A DNA stretch of 64,000 nt from Allobacillus halotolerans (GCF_028743495.1 NZ_CP117968.1); one strand, 5' to 3'. Shown: positions 34,240 through 44,070, counted from the first letter of the stretch. Notes: generated from the sequence alone by a model not told the origin. Numbers and translations are program-made.

Positions 34240-34980
34240 ATGAGTAAAGGAACCATTCGACAAATTCTATTAATTACAGATGGTTGTTCAAACCAAGGGG
34301 AAGACCCGGTTCGTGTTAGTGAACAGATAGCGAAGCAAGGAATCTCTGTTAACGTCATTGGTGTCTTGGAAGATGACCAGACAGAAGACCCAACCGGGTT
34401 GACCGAAGTGAACGAAATTGCAGAGGCAGGAAATGGTGTCAGCCGGATTGTTTATGCAGAAGATTTATCGGAGACCGTCCAGATGGTTACCCAGCAGGCG
34501 ATCACACAAACGATACAAGGTTACGTTTCAAAGGAACTAAAAGATATTTTCGGAAAAGAAGTAAATGAGGATGAACTATCACCGGAGACAAAGGAAGAAG
34601 TTCACGAGATCGTTGAGGATTTAGGTGAGACGGTCGACTTGCAAGTATTGATTTTGATTGACACAAGTGCGAGTATGCAGCACAAAATGTCTGCTGTACG
34701 GGAGTCATTGAATGATTTAGTCATTAGTTTAAGAGCACGTATGGGAAGCTATTATTTCTCCATCTATCATTTTCCGACGCGTAGACAAATTACGAAAAGG
34801 CTTCTTTCATGGACAAACGAAGGAGCAGAAATCGCAAAAGTATTTCCGAAACTTGCTACAGGGGGAATTACTCCAACTGGAGCAGCGTTGAAGGAAGCGG
34901 TGAAGATGTTCGACGAAGACGTGATTGGAGAGGAACCACATTATGACATCATCGATTCATCCTACCGTTCATCTAGCTAA
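34240..34980 (+). CDS. yabS: von Willebrand factor A domain protein YabS
   Basis: 246 residues. Two vWA-like stretches: the start contains LLITDGCSNQG and the centre DTSASMQHK, a MIDAS-type DxSxS motif that would bind a metal. Cytoplasmic; no signal peptide. In B. subtilis yabS is a SigE sporulation gene of unclear role next to the kinase yabT. Its last 38 bases overlap yabT in another frame, which suggests coupled translation. Confidence 0.9.
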   Translation: MSKGTIRQILLITDGCSNQGEDPVRVSEQIAKQGISVNVIGVLEDDQTEDPTGLTEVNEIAEAGNGVSRIVYAEDLSETVQMVTQQAITQTIQGYVSKELKDIFGKEVNEDELSPETKEEVHEIVEDLGETVDLQVLILIDTSASMQHKMSAVRESLNDLVISLRARMGSYYFSIYHFPTRRQITKRLLSWTNEGAEIAKVFPKLATGGITPTGAALKEAVKMFDEDVIGEEPHYDIIDSSYRSSS

Positions 34981-35911
34981 CGGTACGAAGATTGTTGGCA
35001 AATGGCATAAGCAGACCTATAAAGTTATTCGTCAAATTGGTGAGGGTGCAAGAGGATCCATTTATCTTGTCAAAGGGAGTCAAGGGCTGAATGCGTTGAA
35101 AATCAGCAAGGATTCTTCTGTCATCACCCGCGAGGCAAAAATTCTTCGACTCATGAAAAAGGTCCAGGGCGTACAGCTTGGACCTTTTTTAATCGATGTT
35201 GATGACTTTAACCTACGTCAGACACAATACTCTTTTTATGTCATGGAATATGTGGATGGCATACGCATTAAAGATTGGTACCATCCAAGTAAAGCGTCGC
35301 AACTTGCAATCGTGGTCAAACAGCTTCTTTTCCAGTTGCATCATCTTCATCTCGCCGGATATATTTTCGGTGATTTGAAGTTAGAAAATTTACTGATTGA
35401 CCGGAAAACGAAGCAAGTAAGACTGATTGATTTTGGTGGCGTTACACAGGTAGGAAGGTCTGTACGTGAATATACGAGTTACTATGATCGCGGTTACTGG
35501 CAAAAGGGCGAACGAAAAGCCGACCCTGCATATGACTTATTTGCTCTCGCCATTTGTATTCTCCAACTGGACCCTACATTTAAACGGGTGGCTACCAATC
35601 GACGAGAGTTAGTGAAGTTAATCGGTCAAAGCCGCACACTTGAAGCGTATCATCCAGTTTTAAAGAAAGCCGTACAAGGTGACTATAAACAAGCGATGCA
35701 AATGAAAAAAGATTTAGATCGCATACAACTGAACCAACGAAGAAAAACAGGAAGAAGAAAGACGACTCCCGTCACGAAGAAATCAGTCAGCCAACCAACT
35801 CCCCAACACCTCCAATCAGCCAAGCAGTCGATGAAAAAAGAGGTGGTCGGTATTGGTTCGCTTTTGTTCGTGCAATTTTCATTATTGGTCAGTTTTTATT
35901 ATTGGTTTTAA
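34943..35911 (+). CDS. yabT: Hanks-type serine/threonine protein kinase YabT
   Basis: 322 residues. Kinase domain about 25-240 with a glycine loop (GEGARGSIYLV), the ATP-binding Lys in LKISKD, a catalytic loop FGDLKLENLL and the DFG motif LIDFGG. The usual HRD is reduced to FGD. A basic Arg/Lys-rich stretch (about 255-275) could bind DNA, and one C-terminal membrane segment (about 302-320) ends the protein. B. subtilis YabT is DNA-activated and phosphorylates RecA in sporulating cells. The ATG at 34943 follows GGAGAGG. Confidence 0.92.
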   Translation: MTSSIHPTVHLANGTKIVGKWHKQTYKVIRQIGEGARGSIYLVKGSQGLNALKISKDSSVITREAKILRLMKKVQGVQLGPFLIDVDDFNLRQTQYSFYVMEYVDGIRIKDWYHPSKASQLAIVVKQLLFQLHHLHLAGYIFGDLKLENLLIDRKTKQVRLIDFGGVTQVGRSVREYTSYYDRGYWQKGERKADPAYDLFALAICILQLDPTFKRVATNRRELVKLIGQSRTLEAYHPVLKKAVQGDYKQAMQMKKDLDRIQLNQRRKTGRRKTTPVTKKSVSQPTPQHLQSAKQSMKKEVVGIGSLLFVQFSLLVSFYYWF

Positions 35912-35991
35912 CGAAAGCATTCGTTGAATCTAGTTGAATAGTGGTGATATACTGTAATGAATGTATATGATGAAAAACGGAGTGCGGGCGA

Positions 35992-37371
35992 ATGCTTTTA
36001 CAAACCATTTTGACGTTTAATCAAAAGCATCAATTGTTTAAGCAAAAAGATACGTTGTATTTGGCGGTTTCAGGCGGACCAGATTCAATGGCCATGCTTG
36101 AATTTTTTTATCAAATTAAGGAAACATGGTCACTGGATATTAACGTTATTACAGTTGACCATCAGCTTCGCGGAGAAGACTCAAAAAAAGATGTGGAGTT
36201 CGTTAAAAAAGAAGCCGCTAAACGAGGATTACCTGTTATCGAAGGTAAGGTAGATGTGAAAGCTTATCAAAAAAATCATCAAATAGGTACGCAAGAAGCG
36301 GCAAGGACGCTCAGATACGATTTTTTCCAGAAACAATTGCGCGGTCAAAAAAAAGCCAAGCTGGTTACCGCACATCACGCAGATGATCAAGCGGAAACGA
36401 TATTAATGCAACTTGGCAAAGGAGTCCGGCCCAAGGGGATTCCTGCTAGTGGGCAATTTGAAGGCTTCCAACTGATCCGTCCTTTTTTATGTGTCAGTAA
36501 ACAGGCGTTGATTTCGTACGCCGAGGAGAATGAAGTTCCTTATCATCAGGATCCTTCCAATGAGGAGGATACATACACACGTAATCGATTTCGAAAATAT
36601 GTACTGCCTTTTTTTAAGAGCGAAAATCCGAATTTTCTTGAAGGTGTGCAAAGAATCGCGGAAATCCAACGTGATGAAGACCTGATTTTGGATGAAGTGA
36701 TGGAAGAAAAAATGCGACACTTCACTCAGTTTTATGAACAAAAAGTGACTTTTTCAATAGATGGTTTCCTTGAACTTCCTTTACCTTTACAAAGAAGAGG
36801 GTTTCATCTAATATTAAACTATCTTCAAGTTCCAATAGGGAAAAAAGATTATTTTTTTGATTTTTTGGAATGGCTTCAAGCAGAAAAGCCGAATGCTACA
36901 TATTCTTTTCAAGAAGATTATAGCTGGATTAAGAGCTATGGACAATGTGAAATACGGAAGAAAACAGGGTTCACCTCTTCATTTTCCGAAAAAATCCAGT
37001 TAAATGAGACACAACACTTACCGGGCGGTTGGACAGTGACCGTGGAGGAAGTACAATCGAACACAAACAAGCTTTTCAATGAGAATGTTTTTGTTTGTGA
37101 TCGCCGGCTTATCGAATTTCCTTTACACATCCGCACTCGGAATCCCGGAGATCGAATTCGACTTTTAGGATTAGCGGGTACGAAAAAAGTGAAGGATATA
37201 TTTATCGATAAAAAAGTACCAGCCGTTGACCGAGATACGTGGCCAATTGTGGTAAATGGAGATGGAGAAATCCTTTGGCTGCCTTTATTGGCCCGGAGCG
37301 AGTTGGGTGTTCTTAGTGATCATGCGACTTCCTATGTTGTGATTCGCGTGAACCGCCAAGAGAAAAATTGA
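35992..37371 (+). CDS. tilS: tRNA(Ile)-lysidine synthase TilS
   Basis: 459 residues. Changes C34 of the CAU-anticodon tRNA-Ile to lysidine so it reads AUA. The PP-loop SGGPDS is at residues 27-32, followed by VDHQLRG and TAHHADDQAETIL; the C-terminal TilS domain has RTRNPGDRIRLLG. It precedes hprT by 29 bases. In B. subtilis TilS and HprT also act on ftsH expression. Confidence 0.95.
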   Translation: MLLQTILTFNQKHQLFKQKDTLYLAVSGGPDSMAMLEFFYQIKETWSLDINVITVDHQLRGEDSKKDVEFVKKEAAKRGLPVIEGKVDVKAYQKNHQIGTQEAARTLRYDFFQKQLRGQKKAKLVTAHHADDQAETILMQLGKGVRPKGIPASGQFEGFQLIRPFLCVSKQALISYAEENEVPYHQDPSNEEDTYTRNRFRKYVLPFFKSENPNFLEGVQRIAEIQRDEDLILDEVMEEKMRHFTQFYEQKVTFSIDGFLELPLPLQRRGFHLILNYLQVPIGKKDYFFDFLEWLQAEKPNATYSFQEDYSWIKSYGQCEIRKKTGFTSSFSEKIQLNETQHLPGGWTVTVEEVQSNTNKLFNENVFVCDRRLIEFPLHIRTRNPGDRIRLLGLAGTKKVKDIFIDKKVPAVDRDTWPIVVNGDGEILWLPLLARSELGVLSDHATSYVVIRVNRQEKN

Positions 37372-37400
37372 AGGACCAACGAAGATTAGGAGGACCGTCC

Positions 37401-37937
37401 ATGCATAATGAGATCGAGGAAATTTTATTTACAGAAGAAGAGATACAGAAACAAACAAAGGAACTGGGACAAACGATTACTGAGCAGTTTGAAGGAAAAT
37501 TCCCATTAGCGATTGGCGTTTTGAAAGGCGCCATGCCTTTTATGAGTGATTTATTGAAAAATGTGAACACACATGTGGAAATGGATTTTATGGATGTTTC
37601 CAGCTACGGTGGTGGCATGGAATCGAGTGGAGAAGTTCGAATCGTGAAAGACTTAAACACACAAGTCAAAGGTCGCGATTTACTAATTATTGAAGATATT
37701 ATTGATAGTGGTTTGACGTTAGGTTATTTGGTTGAATTGTTTAAGCACCGAGGAGCCAAGTCGATCACCATTGTAACCTTGTTGGATAAACCAAGTGGTC
37801 GTAAAGCAGATATTTCGGCTGACTTAGTCGGTTTCGAAGTGCCAGATGCATTTGTAGTCGGTTATGGACTGGATTTCCAAGAAAAATATCGGAACCTTCC
37901 TTATATCGGTGTGTTGAAACCTGAAATTTATTCATAG
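37401..37937 (+). CDS. hprT: Hypoxanthine-guanine phosphoribosyltransferase
   Basis: 178 residues. Salvages hypoxanthine and guanine using PRPP. The PRPP loop LIIEDIIDSGLTL and the VGYGLDFQEKYRNLPYIG segment are diagnostic. The ATG at 37401 has AGGAGGA 6 bases upstream; a TTG at 37368 overlapping the tilS stop lacks one. Confidence 0.95.
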   Translation: MHNEIEEILFTEEEIQKQTKELGQTITEQFEGKFPLAIGVLKGAMPFMSDLLKNVNTHVEMDFMDVSSYGGGMESSGEVRIVKDLNTQVKGRDLLIIEDIIDSGLTLGYLVELFKHRGAKSITIVTLLDKPSGRKADISADLVGFEVPDAFVVGYGLDFQEKYRNLPYIGVLKPEIYS

Positions 37938-38036
37938 AATGAGTTGAATCCTTTGTAGAACAAGCGGTTGTTTGTAGTGGTCCATGTAATAATAAAGCTA
38001 AATTGAAATGATTTGGGAAAAGTCAAGACTTTATAG

Positions 38037-38066
38037 TTGAGTGAGTGAAAAATATTGTGATAGTAT
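38037..38066 (+). promoter_or_regulatory. SigA promoter of ftsH
   Basis: TTGAGT (38037-38042), an 18-base spacer and TAGTAT (38061-38066), 34 bases before the ftsH ATG. Confidence 0.65.
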
Positions 38067-38100
38067 GAGTTTAGTTTTGTGCTTTAGGAGGAGGTAAGTA

Positions 38101-40164
38101 ATGAGTCGGGTGTTCCGTAATACCATATTTTATTTGGTTATATTCTTGATTCTGATTGCGATTGTCAGCATGTTTAATAGCCCTGCATCAGAGACAGAAC
38201 AAATGAATTATAACCAATTCACTGAAGTGTTAGAAGAAGGTCAAGTAAATGAAATGACCTTGCAATATACAAATTTTGCTTATGAAGTCCGTGGTGAATA
38301 CACGGGAGATGAAGGTACACAAAGTTTCATTGCTGAAATTCCAGCAAATGATGAGATCATTAATGCGATTGTAACGCAAGCGAATCAACAAAGTGAGTTG
38401 ACTGTTGAGCCAGCTGAAGAACCAAGTGCGTGGGCTCGGGTTCTAACGACGTTGATTCCTTTCATCATCATCTTTATTCTATTCTTCTTCTTGCTTAGCC
38501 AAATGCAAGGCGGCGGCGGTAAGATGATGAACTTCGGTAAGAGTAAAGCGAAAATGTATACCGAAGATAAGAAGAAAACAAGATTTACCGATGTTGCCGG
38601 TGCTGATGAAGAGAAACAGGAACTTGTAGAAGTGGTTGAATTCTTGAAAGATCCACGGAAGTTCTCTGCTCTCGGTGCACGTATTCCGAAAGGTGTTCTA
38701 CTCGTTGGACCTCCTGGTACCGGTAAAACGCTTCTTGCGAAAGCTGTTGCAGGTGAAGCGGGCGTTCCGTTCTTCTCCATCAGTGGTTCCGATTTCGTAG
38801 AGATGTTTGTCGGTGTTGGTGCATCACGTGTTCGTGACTTGTTTGAAAACGCGAAGAAGAACGCACCATGTATCATCTTCATTGACGAAATTGATGCTGT
38901 CGGTCGTCAACGTGGCGCGGGTGTCGGTGGTGGACATGATGAGCGTGAACAAACATTGAACCAACTTCTTGTTGAGATGGATGGTTTCGGTGTGAACGAA
39001 GGAATTATCATCATGGCAGCTACGAACCGTCCGGACATTCTTGACCCAGCATTGCTTCGTCCAGGTCGTTTTGACAGACAGATACCTGTCAATGCGCCAG
39101 ACGTAAAAGGACGTACAGAAGTGCTTGGTGTTCATGCGAAGGACAAACCACTTGCGAATGACGTTAGCTTGAAGACGATTGCGATGCGTACACCAGGTTT
39201 CTCAGGTGCTGACTTAGAAAACTTACTAAACGAAGCCGCACTCGTTGCAGCTCGTGAAGATGCTAAGATGATTAATATGTCACACGTTGATGAAGCTATT
39301 GACCGTGTGATTGCAGGTCCAGCGAAGAAGAGCCGTGTAATCTCTAAAAAAGAGAAAAACATCGTCGCTTATCACGAAAGTGGCCATACTGTCATCGGCG
39401 TTGTGCTGAACGATGCAGACATGGTACACAAAGTAACGATTGTTCCTCGTGGCCAGGCAGGCGGTTATGCCGTTATGCTTCCGAGAGAGGACCGTTATTT
39501 CCAAACAAAACCAGAGTTATTGGATAAAATCACTGGATTGCTTGGCGGACGTGTTGCTGAGGAAGTTATGTTCAATGAAGCAAGTACAGGAGCTCATAAC
39601 GACTTCCAACGTGCAACAAGTATTGCCAGACGGATGGTCACTGAGTTTGGTATGAGTGAAAAACTAGGTCCACTACAGTTCGGTAGTTCTGGTGGCGGTC
39701 AAGTATTCTTAGGTCGCGACCTACAAAACGAACCGAATTACAGTGATAAAATTGCTTATGAAATTGACTTAGAAATTCAAAACATTATCAACACATGTTA
39801 CGAACGGGCTAAAGAAATTATCACGAAGCATAAAGAACAGCTTGAATTAATTGCTCAAACCTTACTTGAGGTCGAAACATTGGATGCAGACCAAATCGAT
39901 GGCCTCTTCTATCACGGAAAACTTCCTGAGCCAAAAGAAGAGAGTGTCGAAGAGCAATTAAGTGAAGTTGACAATACGAAGTCTGATTATAAAGAAGACG
40001 AATCTGATGCGGACTCCGAGCAAACGGAAAACCGTGAAGAACGCTCAGATGTGAAAGTGAACATTAACCGTCAAGAGAATGATTCTTCAGTTGTTGATTC
40101 GGAAGATACAGATCAAGACAAAGAGCCGAAAAAACCAGAAGATGATCCAAACCGTAAAGAATAA
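38101..40164 (+). CDS. ftsH: ATP-dependent zinc metalloprotease FtsH
   Basis: 687 residues. Membrane-bound AAA+ protease that degrades misassembled membrane proteins and regulators such as Spo0E. Two membrane segments (about 6-24 and 112-138) flank an extracytoplasmic part. Walker A GPPGTGKT is near 205, Walker B IIFIDEIDAVG near 260, the second region of homology ends LLRPGRFDR, and the zinc site HESGH is near 425. The last 70 residues are very acidic and low in complexity, longer than in B. subtilis (637). Confidence 0.97.
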   Translation: MSRVFRNTIFYLVIFLILIAIVSMFNSPASETEQMNYNQFTEVLEEGQVNEMTLQYTNFAYEVRGEYTGDEGTQSFIAEIPANDEIINAIVTQANQQSELTVEPAEEPSAWARVLTTLIPFIIIFILFFFLLSQMQGGGGKMMNFGKSKAKMYTEDKKKTRFTDVAGADEEKQELVEVVEFLKDPRKFSALGARIPKGVLLVGPPGTGKTLLAKAVAGEAGVPFFSISGSDFVEMFVGVGASRVRDLFENAKKNAPCIIFIDEIDAVGRQRGAGVGGGHDEREQTLNQLLVEMDGFGVNEGIIIMAATNRPDILDPALLRPGRFDRQIPVNAPDVKGRTEVLGVHAKDKPLANDVSLKTIAMRTPGFSGADLENLLNEAALVAAREDAKMINMSHVDEAIDRVIAGPAKKSRVISKKEKNIVAYHESGHTVIGVVLNDADMVHKVTIVPRGQAGGYAVMLPREDRYFQTKPELLDKITGLLGGRVAEEVMFNEASTGAHNDFQRATSIARRMVTEFGMSEKLGPLQFGSSGGGQVFLGRDLQNEPNYSDKIAYEIDLEIQNIINTCYERAKEIITKHKEQLELIAQTLLEVETLDADQIDGLFYHGKLPEPKEESVEEQLSEVDNTKSDYKEDESDADSEQTENREERSDVKVNINRQENDSSVVDSEDTDQDKEPKKPEDDPNRKE

Positions 40165-40181
40165 TAAGAGGTTATATGTCA

Positions 40182-40218
40182 GCGAAACACTAATCGATTG
40201 ATTGGTGTTTCGCTTTTT
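40182..40218 (+). terminator. Terminator after ftsH
   Basis: GCGAAACAC pairs with GTGTTTCGC, with further pairs inside, then TTTTT. Confidence 0.85.
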
Positions 40219-40310
40219 CATTTGAATATAAAGTCTGCCGTATAACAAAAACCAACACGTATGAAAATTTGTAAAATGAGAACTCTTATTACACATCACG
40301 TTGCCAATTG

Positions 40311-40319
40311 TGATATGAT
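40311..40319 (+). promoter_or_regulatory. Possible extended -10 promoter of coaX
   Basis: TGATATGAT reads as TGn followed by TATGAT, 37 bases before the coaX ATG. No convincing -35 box. Confidence 0.4.
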
Positions 40320-40355
40320 TTACGATGAAAAACCAGATAGAAATGGGTTGAACTT

Positions 40356-41129
40356 ATGATCTTTGTTTTAGATGTCGGAAATACGAATACTGTACTTGGC
40401 GCGTTTGAAGATGACAAGCTAATCTATCAATGGAGAATTAAAACGGATCGTTTCAAAACAGAAGATGAATATGCGATGAATATAAAAGCATTATTGCGAC
40501 ACCACGGACTATATTTCAGTGATTTTAAAGGCGTAATTATTTCGTCCGTTGTGCCACCAGCTATGTTTGCGCTGGAACATATGAGTGAAAAATATTTTAA
40601 AACAAAAGCATTGGTTGTCGGTGAGAATTCCGTAAAAACGGACCTAAAAATGAATTATCCTCAACCGCAGGAAGTCGGGGCAGATCGGATTGTAAACGCA
40701 ATCGGGGGAATTAAAGAATACGGAGCTCCATTAATTATCGTTGATTTCGGAACAGCAACGACTTTTTGTTATATCAATGAAAAGGAAGAGTATAGCGGAG
40801 GGCTTATTTCCCCGGGAATAAAAATTTCGACGGAAGCACTTTATACAAAGGCCGCAAAACTGCCAAGAATTGAAATTGCCCGACCCGACTCAGTAATCGG
40901 AACATCAACCGTTGGAGCCATGCAGTCAGGTGTATTTTATGGCTACGTCGGACAAGTGGATGAGCTTGTGCGTCGCATGAAAGAAGAAGCCGGGACAGAT
41001 CCAACCGTTATAGCAACAGGTGGATTGGCTAAACTAATCGGAAAAGGCTCCAGAACGATTGATTATGTCGATGATTCGTTAACGTTAAAAGGTTTATATG
41101 AAATTTATCAAAACAATACAAAGGATTGA
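40356..41129 (+). CDS. coaX: Type III pantothenate kinase CoaX
   Basis: 257 residues. First step of coenzyme A synthesis. An ASKHA-fold enzyme: N-terminal LDVGNTNTVLGAF binds phosphate, VGADRIVNAIGG and VDFGTATTFCYI carry the catalytic Asp, and SGGLISPGIKIS follows. Length is typical. It precedes hslO by 6 bases. Confidence 0.95.
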   Translation: MIFVLDVGNTNTVLGAFEDDKLIYQWRIKTDRFKTEDEYAMNIKALLRHHGLYFSDFKGVIISSVVPPAMFALEHMSEKYFKTKALVVGENSVKTDLKMNYPQPQEVGADRIVNAIGGIKEYGAPLIIVDFGTATTFCYINEKEEYSGGLISPGIKISTEALYTKAAKLPRIEIARPDSVIGTSTVGAMQSGVFYGYVGQVDELVRRMKEEAGTDPTVIATGGLAKLIGKGSRTIDYVDDSLTLKGLYEIYQNNTKD

Positions 41130-41135
41130 TGATAT

Positions 41136-42008
41136 ATGAAGGATTATATGATTCGAGCAACGGCATACGAAGGAGCGGTACGGGCATTTGCCATCCGCTC
41201 GACAGACACCGTTAATGAAAATTGTTCGAGGTTAGATACGTGGCCAACGGCTTCGGCTGCACTGGGTCGAACCGTAACCATATCTGCCATGATGGGGTGG
41301 ATGTTGAAAAATGAAGACAAATTAACCGTCAAGCTAGAAGGTGATGGACCGATTGGTGCAGTCATTGCGGATAGTAATGCGAATGGCGAAGTCCGCGGTT
41401 ATGTGATGAATCCACATGTAGATTTTGAGTCCAACGAACAAGGCAAATTGGATGTCAAAAGAGCCGTAGGAACGAATGGTTCTTTAAGCGTCGTAAAAGA
41501 CTTAGGATTGAAAAATAACTTTACGGGGCAGGTACCAATTATCTCAGGAGAAGTCAGCGAAGATTTCACGTATTACTTTGTCAATTCTGAGCAAATCCCG
41601 TCTGCAGTCGGTGCAGGTGTTTTAGTCGACACAGATTATTCCATTCTGGCTGCTGGAGGTTTTATTATTCAAGTGATGCCAGGCGCTTCTGAAGAAATCA
41701 TCTCAAAACTTGAAAAACGCGTCGGAGAAATTCCTGCAATTTCTACAATGATTCAAGAAGGAAAAAGTCCAGAAGACATCTTAGGTATCTTTTTTGAAGG
41801 AGAAGACTGGAAAATCAATGAGCAATCCGATGTTCGTTTCCAGTGTCACTGCTCAAAAGAGCGTGTAGAAAACTCCATCCGTGGATTAGGCGATGAAGAA
41901 ATCGATGAGATGATCGAGGAAGACGGCGGCGCTGAAGCTACTTGTCATTTCTGTAATGAACGTTATTATTTAACAGTTGAAGAATTAGCTGCCTTAAAAT
42001 CATCTTAA
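41136..42008 (+). CDS. hslO: Redox-regulated chaperone Hsp33 (HslO)
   Basis: 290 residues. A holdase that becomes active on oxidation. The C-terminal zinc/redox centre has C237 and C239 (CHC) and C270 and C273 (CHFC). The N-terminal core begins MIRATAYEGAVRAFA. In B. subtilis cysK and the pab genes follow; here folP starts 41 bases later. Confidence 0.95.
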   Translation: MKDYMIRATAYEGAVRAFAIRSTDTVNENCSRLDTWPTASAALGRTVTISAMMGWMLKNEDKLTVKLEGDGPIGAVIADSNANGEVRGYVMNPHVDFESNEQGKLDVKRAVGTNGSLSVVKDLGLKNNFTGQVPIISGEVSEDFTYYFVNSEQIPSAVGAGVLVDTDYSILAAGGFIIQVMPGASEEIISKLEKRVGEIPAISTMIQEGKSPEDILGIFFEGEDWKINEQSDVRFQCHCSKERVENSIRGLGDEEIDEMIEEDGGAEATCHFCNERYYLTVEELAALKSS

Positions 42009-42049
42009 CTGGCCAGAAAAAGAGACCTAAAGCTTGAGGGGGCTGGGAT

Positions 42050-42886
42050 ATGAAAATCATGAATATTAACAATCAATTTCAACTTGATTTTTCCAAGAAA
42101 ACAATCATTATGGGGATTTTAAACGTAACACCGGACTCTTTTTCAGACGGTGGAAAGTTTAATCGATTGGATGATGCCGTCGAGCGAGCTCAAAGACTAG
42201 TTGCTGACGGTGCTGGAATCATTGATATTGGCGGAGAATCAACACGACCTGGACATGAGCCCGTTTCTCACGAAGAAGAAAGTGCCCGCGTCGTTCCAGT
42301 GATTGAGCGTTTGGTGAAAACAATAGACACACCGATCTCAATCGATACGTTTAAAGCGAAAACAGCAGAGAACGCCCTTCAAGCGGGTGCTACGATCATC
42401 AATGATGTTTGGGGAGCGAAAGCCGACCCAGAAATTACTGCCGTCGCCAAATCCTTCGATGCACCAATCATTTTGATGCACAATCAGGACGATCCTGATT
42501 ATGATGACATTATTGAAGATATGAAAAAAAGTTTGTCAGAGAGTATAGAAATCGCAAAGAAAAATGGTGTATCAGATGAAAAAATTATTCTTGATCCAGG
42601 GGTAGGCTTTGGAAAAACACTTGAGCAGAATCTATTAGTGATGCGCCGGTTAGGTGAATTGAAAACGATGGGTTACCCAATTTTACTCGGTACCTCAAGG
42701 AAGTCGATGATTGGAAAAGTGTTGGACTTGCCTGTTGAGGAACGATTGGAAGGCACGATCGCAACTGTCTGCTCAGGTATACAACAAGGCGTGGAAATCG
42801 TGCGCGTGCATGATGTGAAAGAAATCAATCGGGCTGCCAAAATGATGGATGCGATGCTTGGCAAAGGAGGCGTTTCATTTGGATAA
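42050..42886 (+). CDS. folP: Dihydropteroate synthase
   Basis: 278 residues. Joins p-aminobenzoate to the pterin diphosphate in folate synthesis; target of sulfonamides. IMGILNVTPDSFSDGG, GESTRPGHEPV and DPGVGFGKT are the family motifs, and TSRKSMIG follows. GAGGGGG precedes the ATG. folB overlaps its end by 8 bases. The p-aminobenzoate genes that normally lie upstream in B. subtilis are missing. Confidence 0.96.
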   Translation: MKIMNINNQFQLDFSKKTIIMGILNVTPDSFSDGGKFNRLDDAVERAQRLVADGAGIIDIGGESTRPGHEPVSHEEESARVVPVIERLVKTIDTPISIDTFKAKTAENALQAGATIINDVWGAKADPEITAVAKSFDAPIILMHNQDDPDYDDIIEDMKKSLSESIEIAKKNGVSDEKIILDPGVGFGKTLEQNLLVMRRLGELKTMGYPILLGTSRKSMIGKVLDLPVEERLEGTIATVCSGIQQGVEIVRVHDVKEINRAAKMMDAMLGKGGVSFG

Positions 42887-43253
42887 AATTAAGGTGAATC
42901 AAATGATGTTTTACGGATATCACGGCCTTTTTTCAGAAGAAAACAAATTAGGTCAGCGATTTACCGTCGATGTAGAATTAATGGGCGACTTCCGTAAAGC
43001 TGGCCAAACCGACCGTATGGAAGACAGTATTGATTATGGACAGGTTTATGAAGTAACGAAAGAAATAATGGAAGGAAAAGCATACAACCTGTTGGAATCA
43101 CTTGCAGAGACCATTGCTCAATCGATGTTTGACTCATTTTCTTTATTAGAGACAATCACGATTTATATCGATAAACCAGGCCCTCCGATTCCAGGTTATT
43201 ATCAGTCTGTCGGCGTCGAAGTCACACGAAAGAGAGACGATTATGAAGCATAG
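42879..43253 (+). CDS. folB: Dihydroneopterin aldolase
   Basis: 124 residues. Cleaves dihydroneopterin to the hydroxymethylpterin used by FolK. MMFYGYHGLFSEENKLGQRF and IDYGQVY are diagnostic. The start is TTG at 42879 with AAAGGAGG 8 bases upstream, overlapping folP by 8 bases; an ATG at 42849 would lie within folP and lack a site. Confidence 0.94.
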   Translation: MDKIKVNQMMFYGYHGLFSEENKLGQRFTVDVELMGDFRKAGQTDRMEDSIDYGQVYEVTKEIMEGKAYNLLESLAETIAQSMFDSFSLLETITIYIDKPGPPIPGYYQSVGVEVTRKRDDYEA

Positions 43254-43737
43254 AGCATTTATCGCATTAGGGGCCAATATTCCGCCGAAAGAACATTATT
43301 TAAGCGAAGCGTTAGGAAAATTGGAAGCTGATGCATTTGTTGAGATGATTCACCAGTCTGCTGTTTATGAAACCGCTCCTGTTGGATACACCGATCAAGA
43401 TTATTTTTTGAATATGGTTGTCGAAATCAAGACTGATTATACACCCAGCGAATTGCTGACTGCATGCCAATCCATCGAGCAATCCTTAGGACGCAGAAGA
43501 ACGATCAAAAATGGACCTCGAACAATTGACTTGGACATTTTGGTTTATGAAAATAAAACGCTGCAATCAGAGCAACTTACGATTCCTCATCCAAGAATGA
43601 AAGAACGAGCTTTTGTATTAGTACCATTAGCTGAAATTGATGAGTCCATCGAAATTGATGGCAAACAAGTAAGGGAATACGTCAGTAAACTTCCACAAGA
43701 CGACTTGGCAGATGTAAGAAAGCGAGAAACCAATTAA
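43243..43737 (+). CDS. folK: 2-amino-4-hydroxy-6-hydroxymethyldihydropteridine pyrophosphokinase
   Basis: 164 residues. Adds pyrophosphate to the pterin before FolP. FIALGANIPPKE at the N-terminus, VYETAPVGYTDQDYFLNMV and NGPRTIDLDIL are the family motifs. It overlaps folB by 11 bases. In B. subtilis yazB and dusB follow; here there is a 333-base gap before lysS. Confidence 0.95.
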   Translation: MKHRAFIALGANIPPKEHYLSEALGKLEADAFVEMIHQSAVYETAPVGYTDQDYFLNMVVEIKTDYTPSELLTACQSIEQSLGRRRTIKNGPRTIDLDILVYENKTLQSEQLTIPHPRMKERAFVLVPLAEIDESIEIDGKQVREYVSKLPQDDLADVRKRETN

Positions 43738-43912
43738 AAACAGAGCATCCAATAGCGTTCTGTCTCGTACTTGAAAGGCATCAGAGGGAATGATAAAGTA
43801 AGTAAACGAATCAACTTATGTGAAAGCAATGACCTTTAATGATTTTGATATACGAGCATAAGAAGTGTTTCGATCAAACGAGCCACTTCCTATAATGGAT
43901 GTCACCAATGGG

Positions 43913-43945
43913 AAACTGCCTTCACTGCTTGCTGTAGGCAGTTTT
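43913..43945 (+). terminator. Possible terminator before lysS
   Basis: AAACTGCC(T) pairs with (A)GGCAGTTT and is followed by TTCG, a weak T run. It is the only structured element in the 43738-44070 gap; I see no gene or promoter consensus in the rest. Confidence 0.5.
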
Positions 43946-44070
43946 CGTTAATAAGTAGATCGTTTTTTGATGGAATCTTGTGATTTGATTGCGTACAGTT
44001 TATAGATCCTGCAGAAGAAACTGCAAAAACATATCAAGTTATACAACTAAACATATATGAGGTGAAGCAA

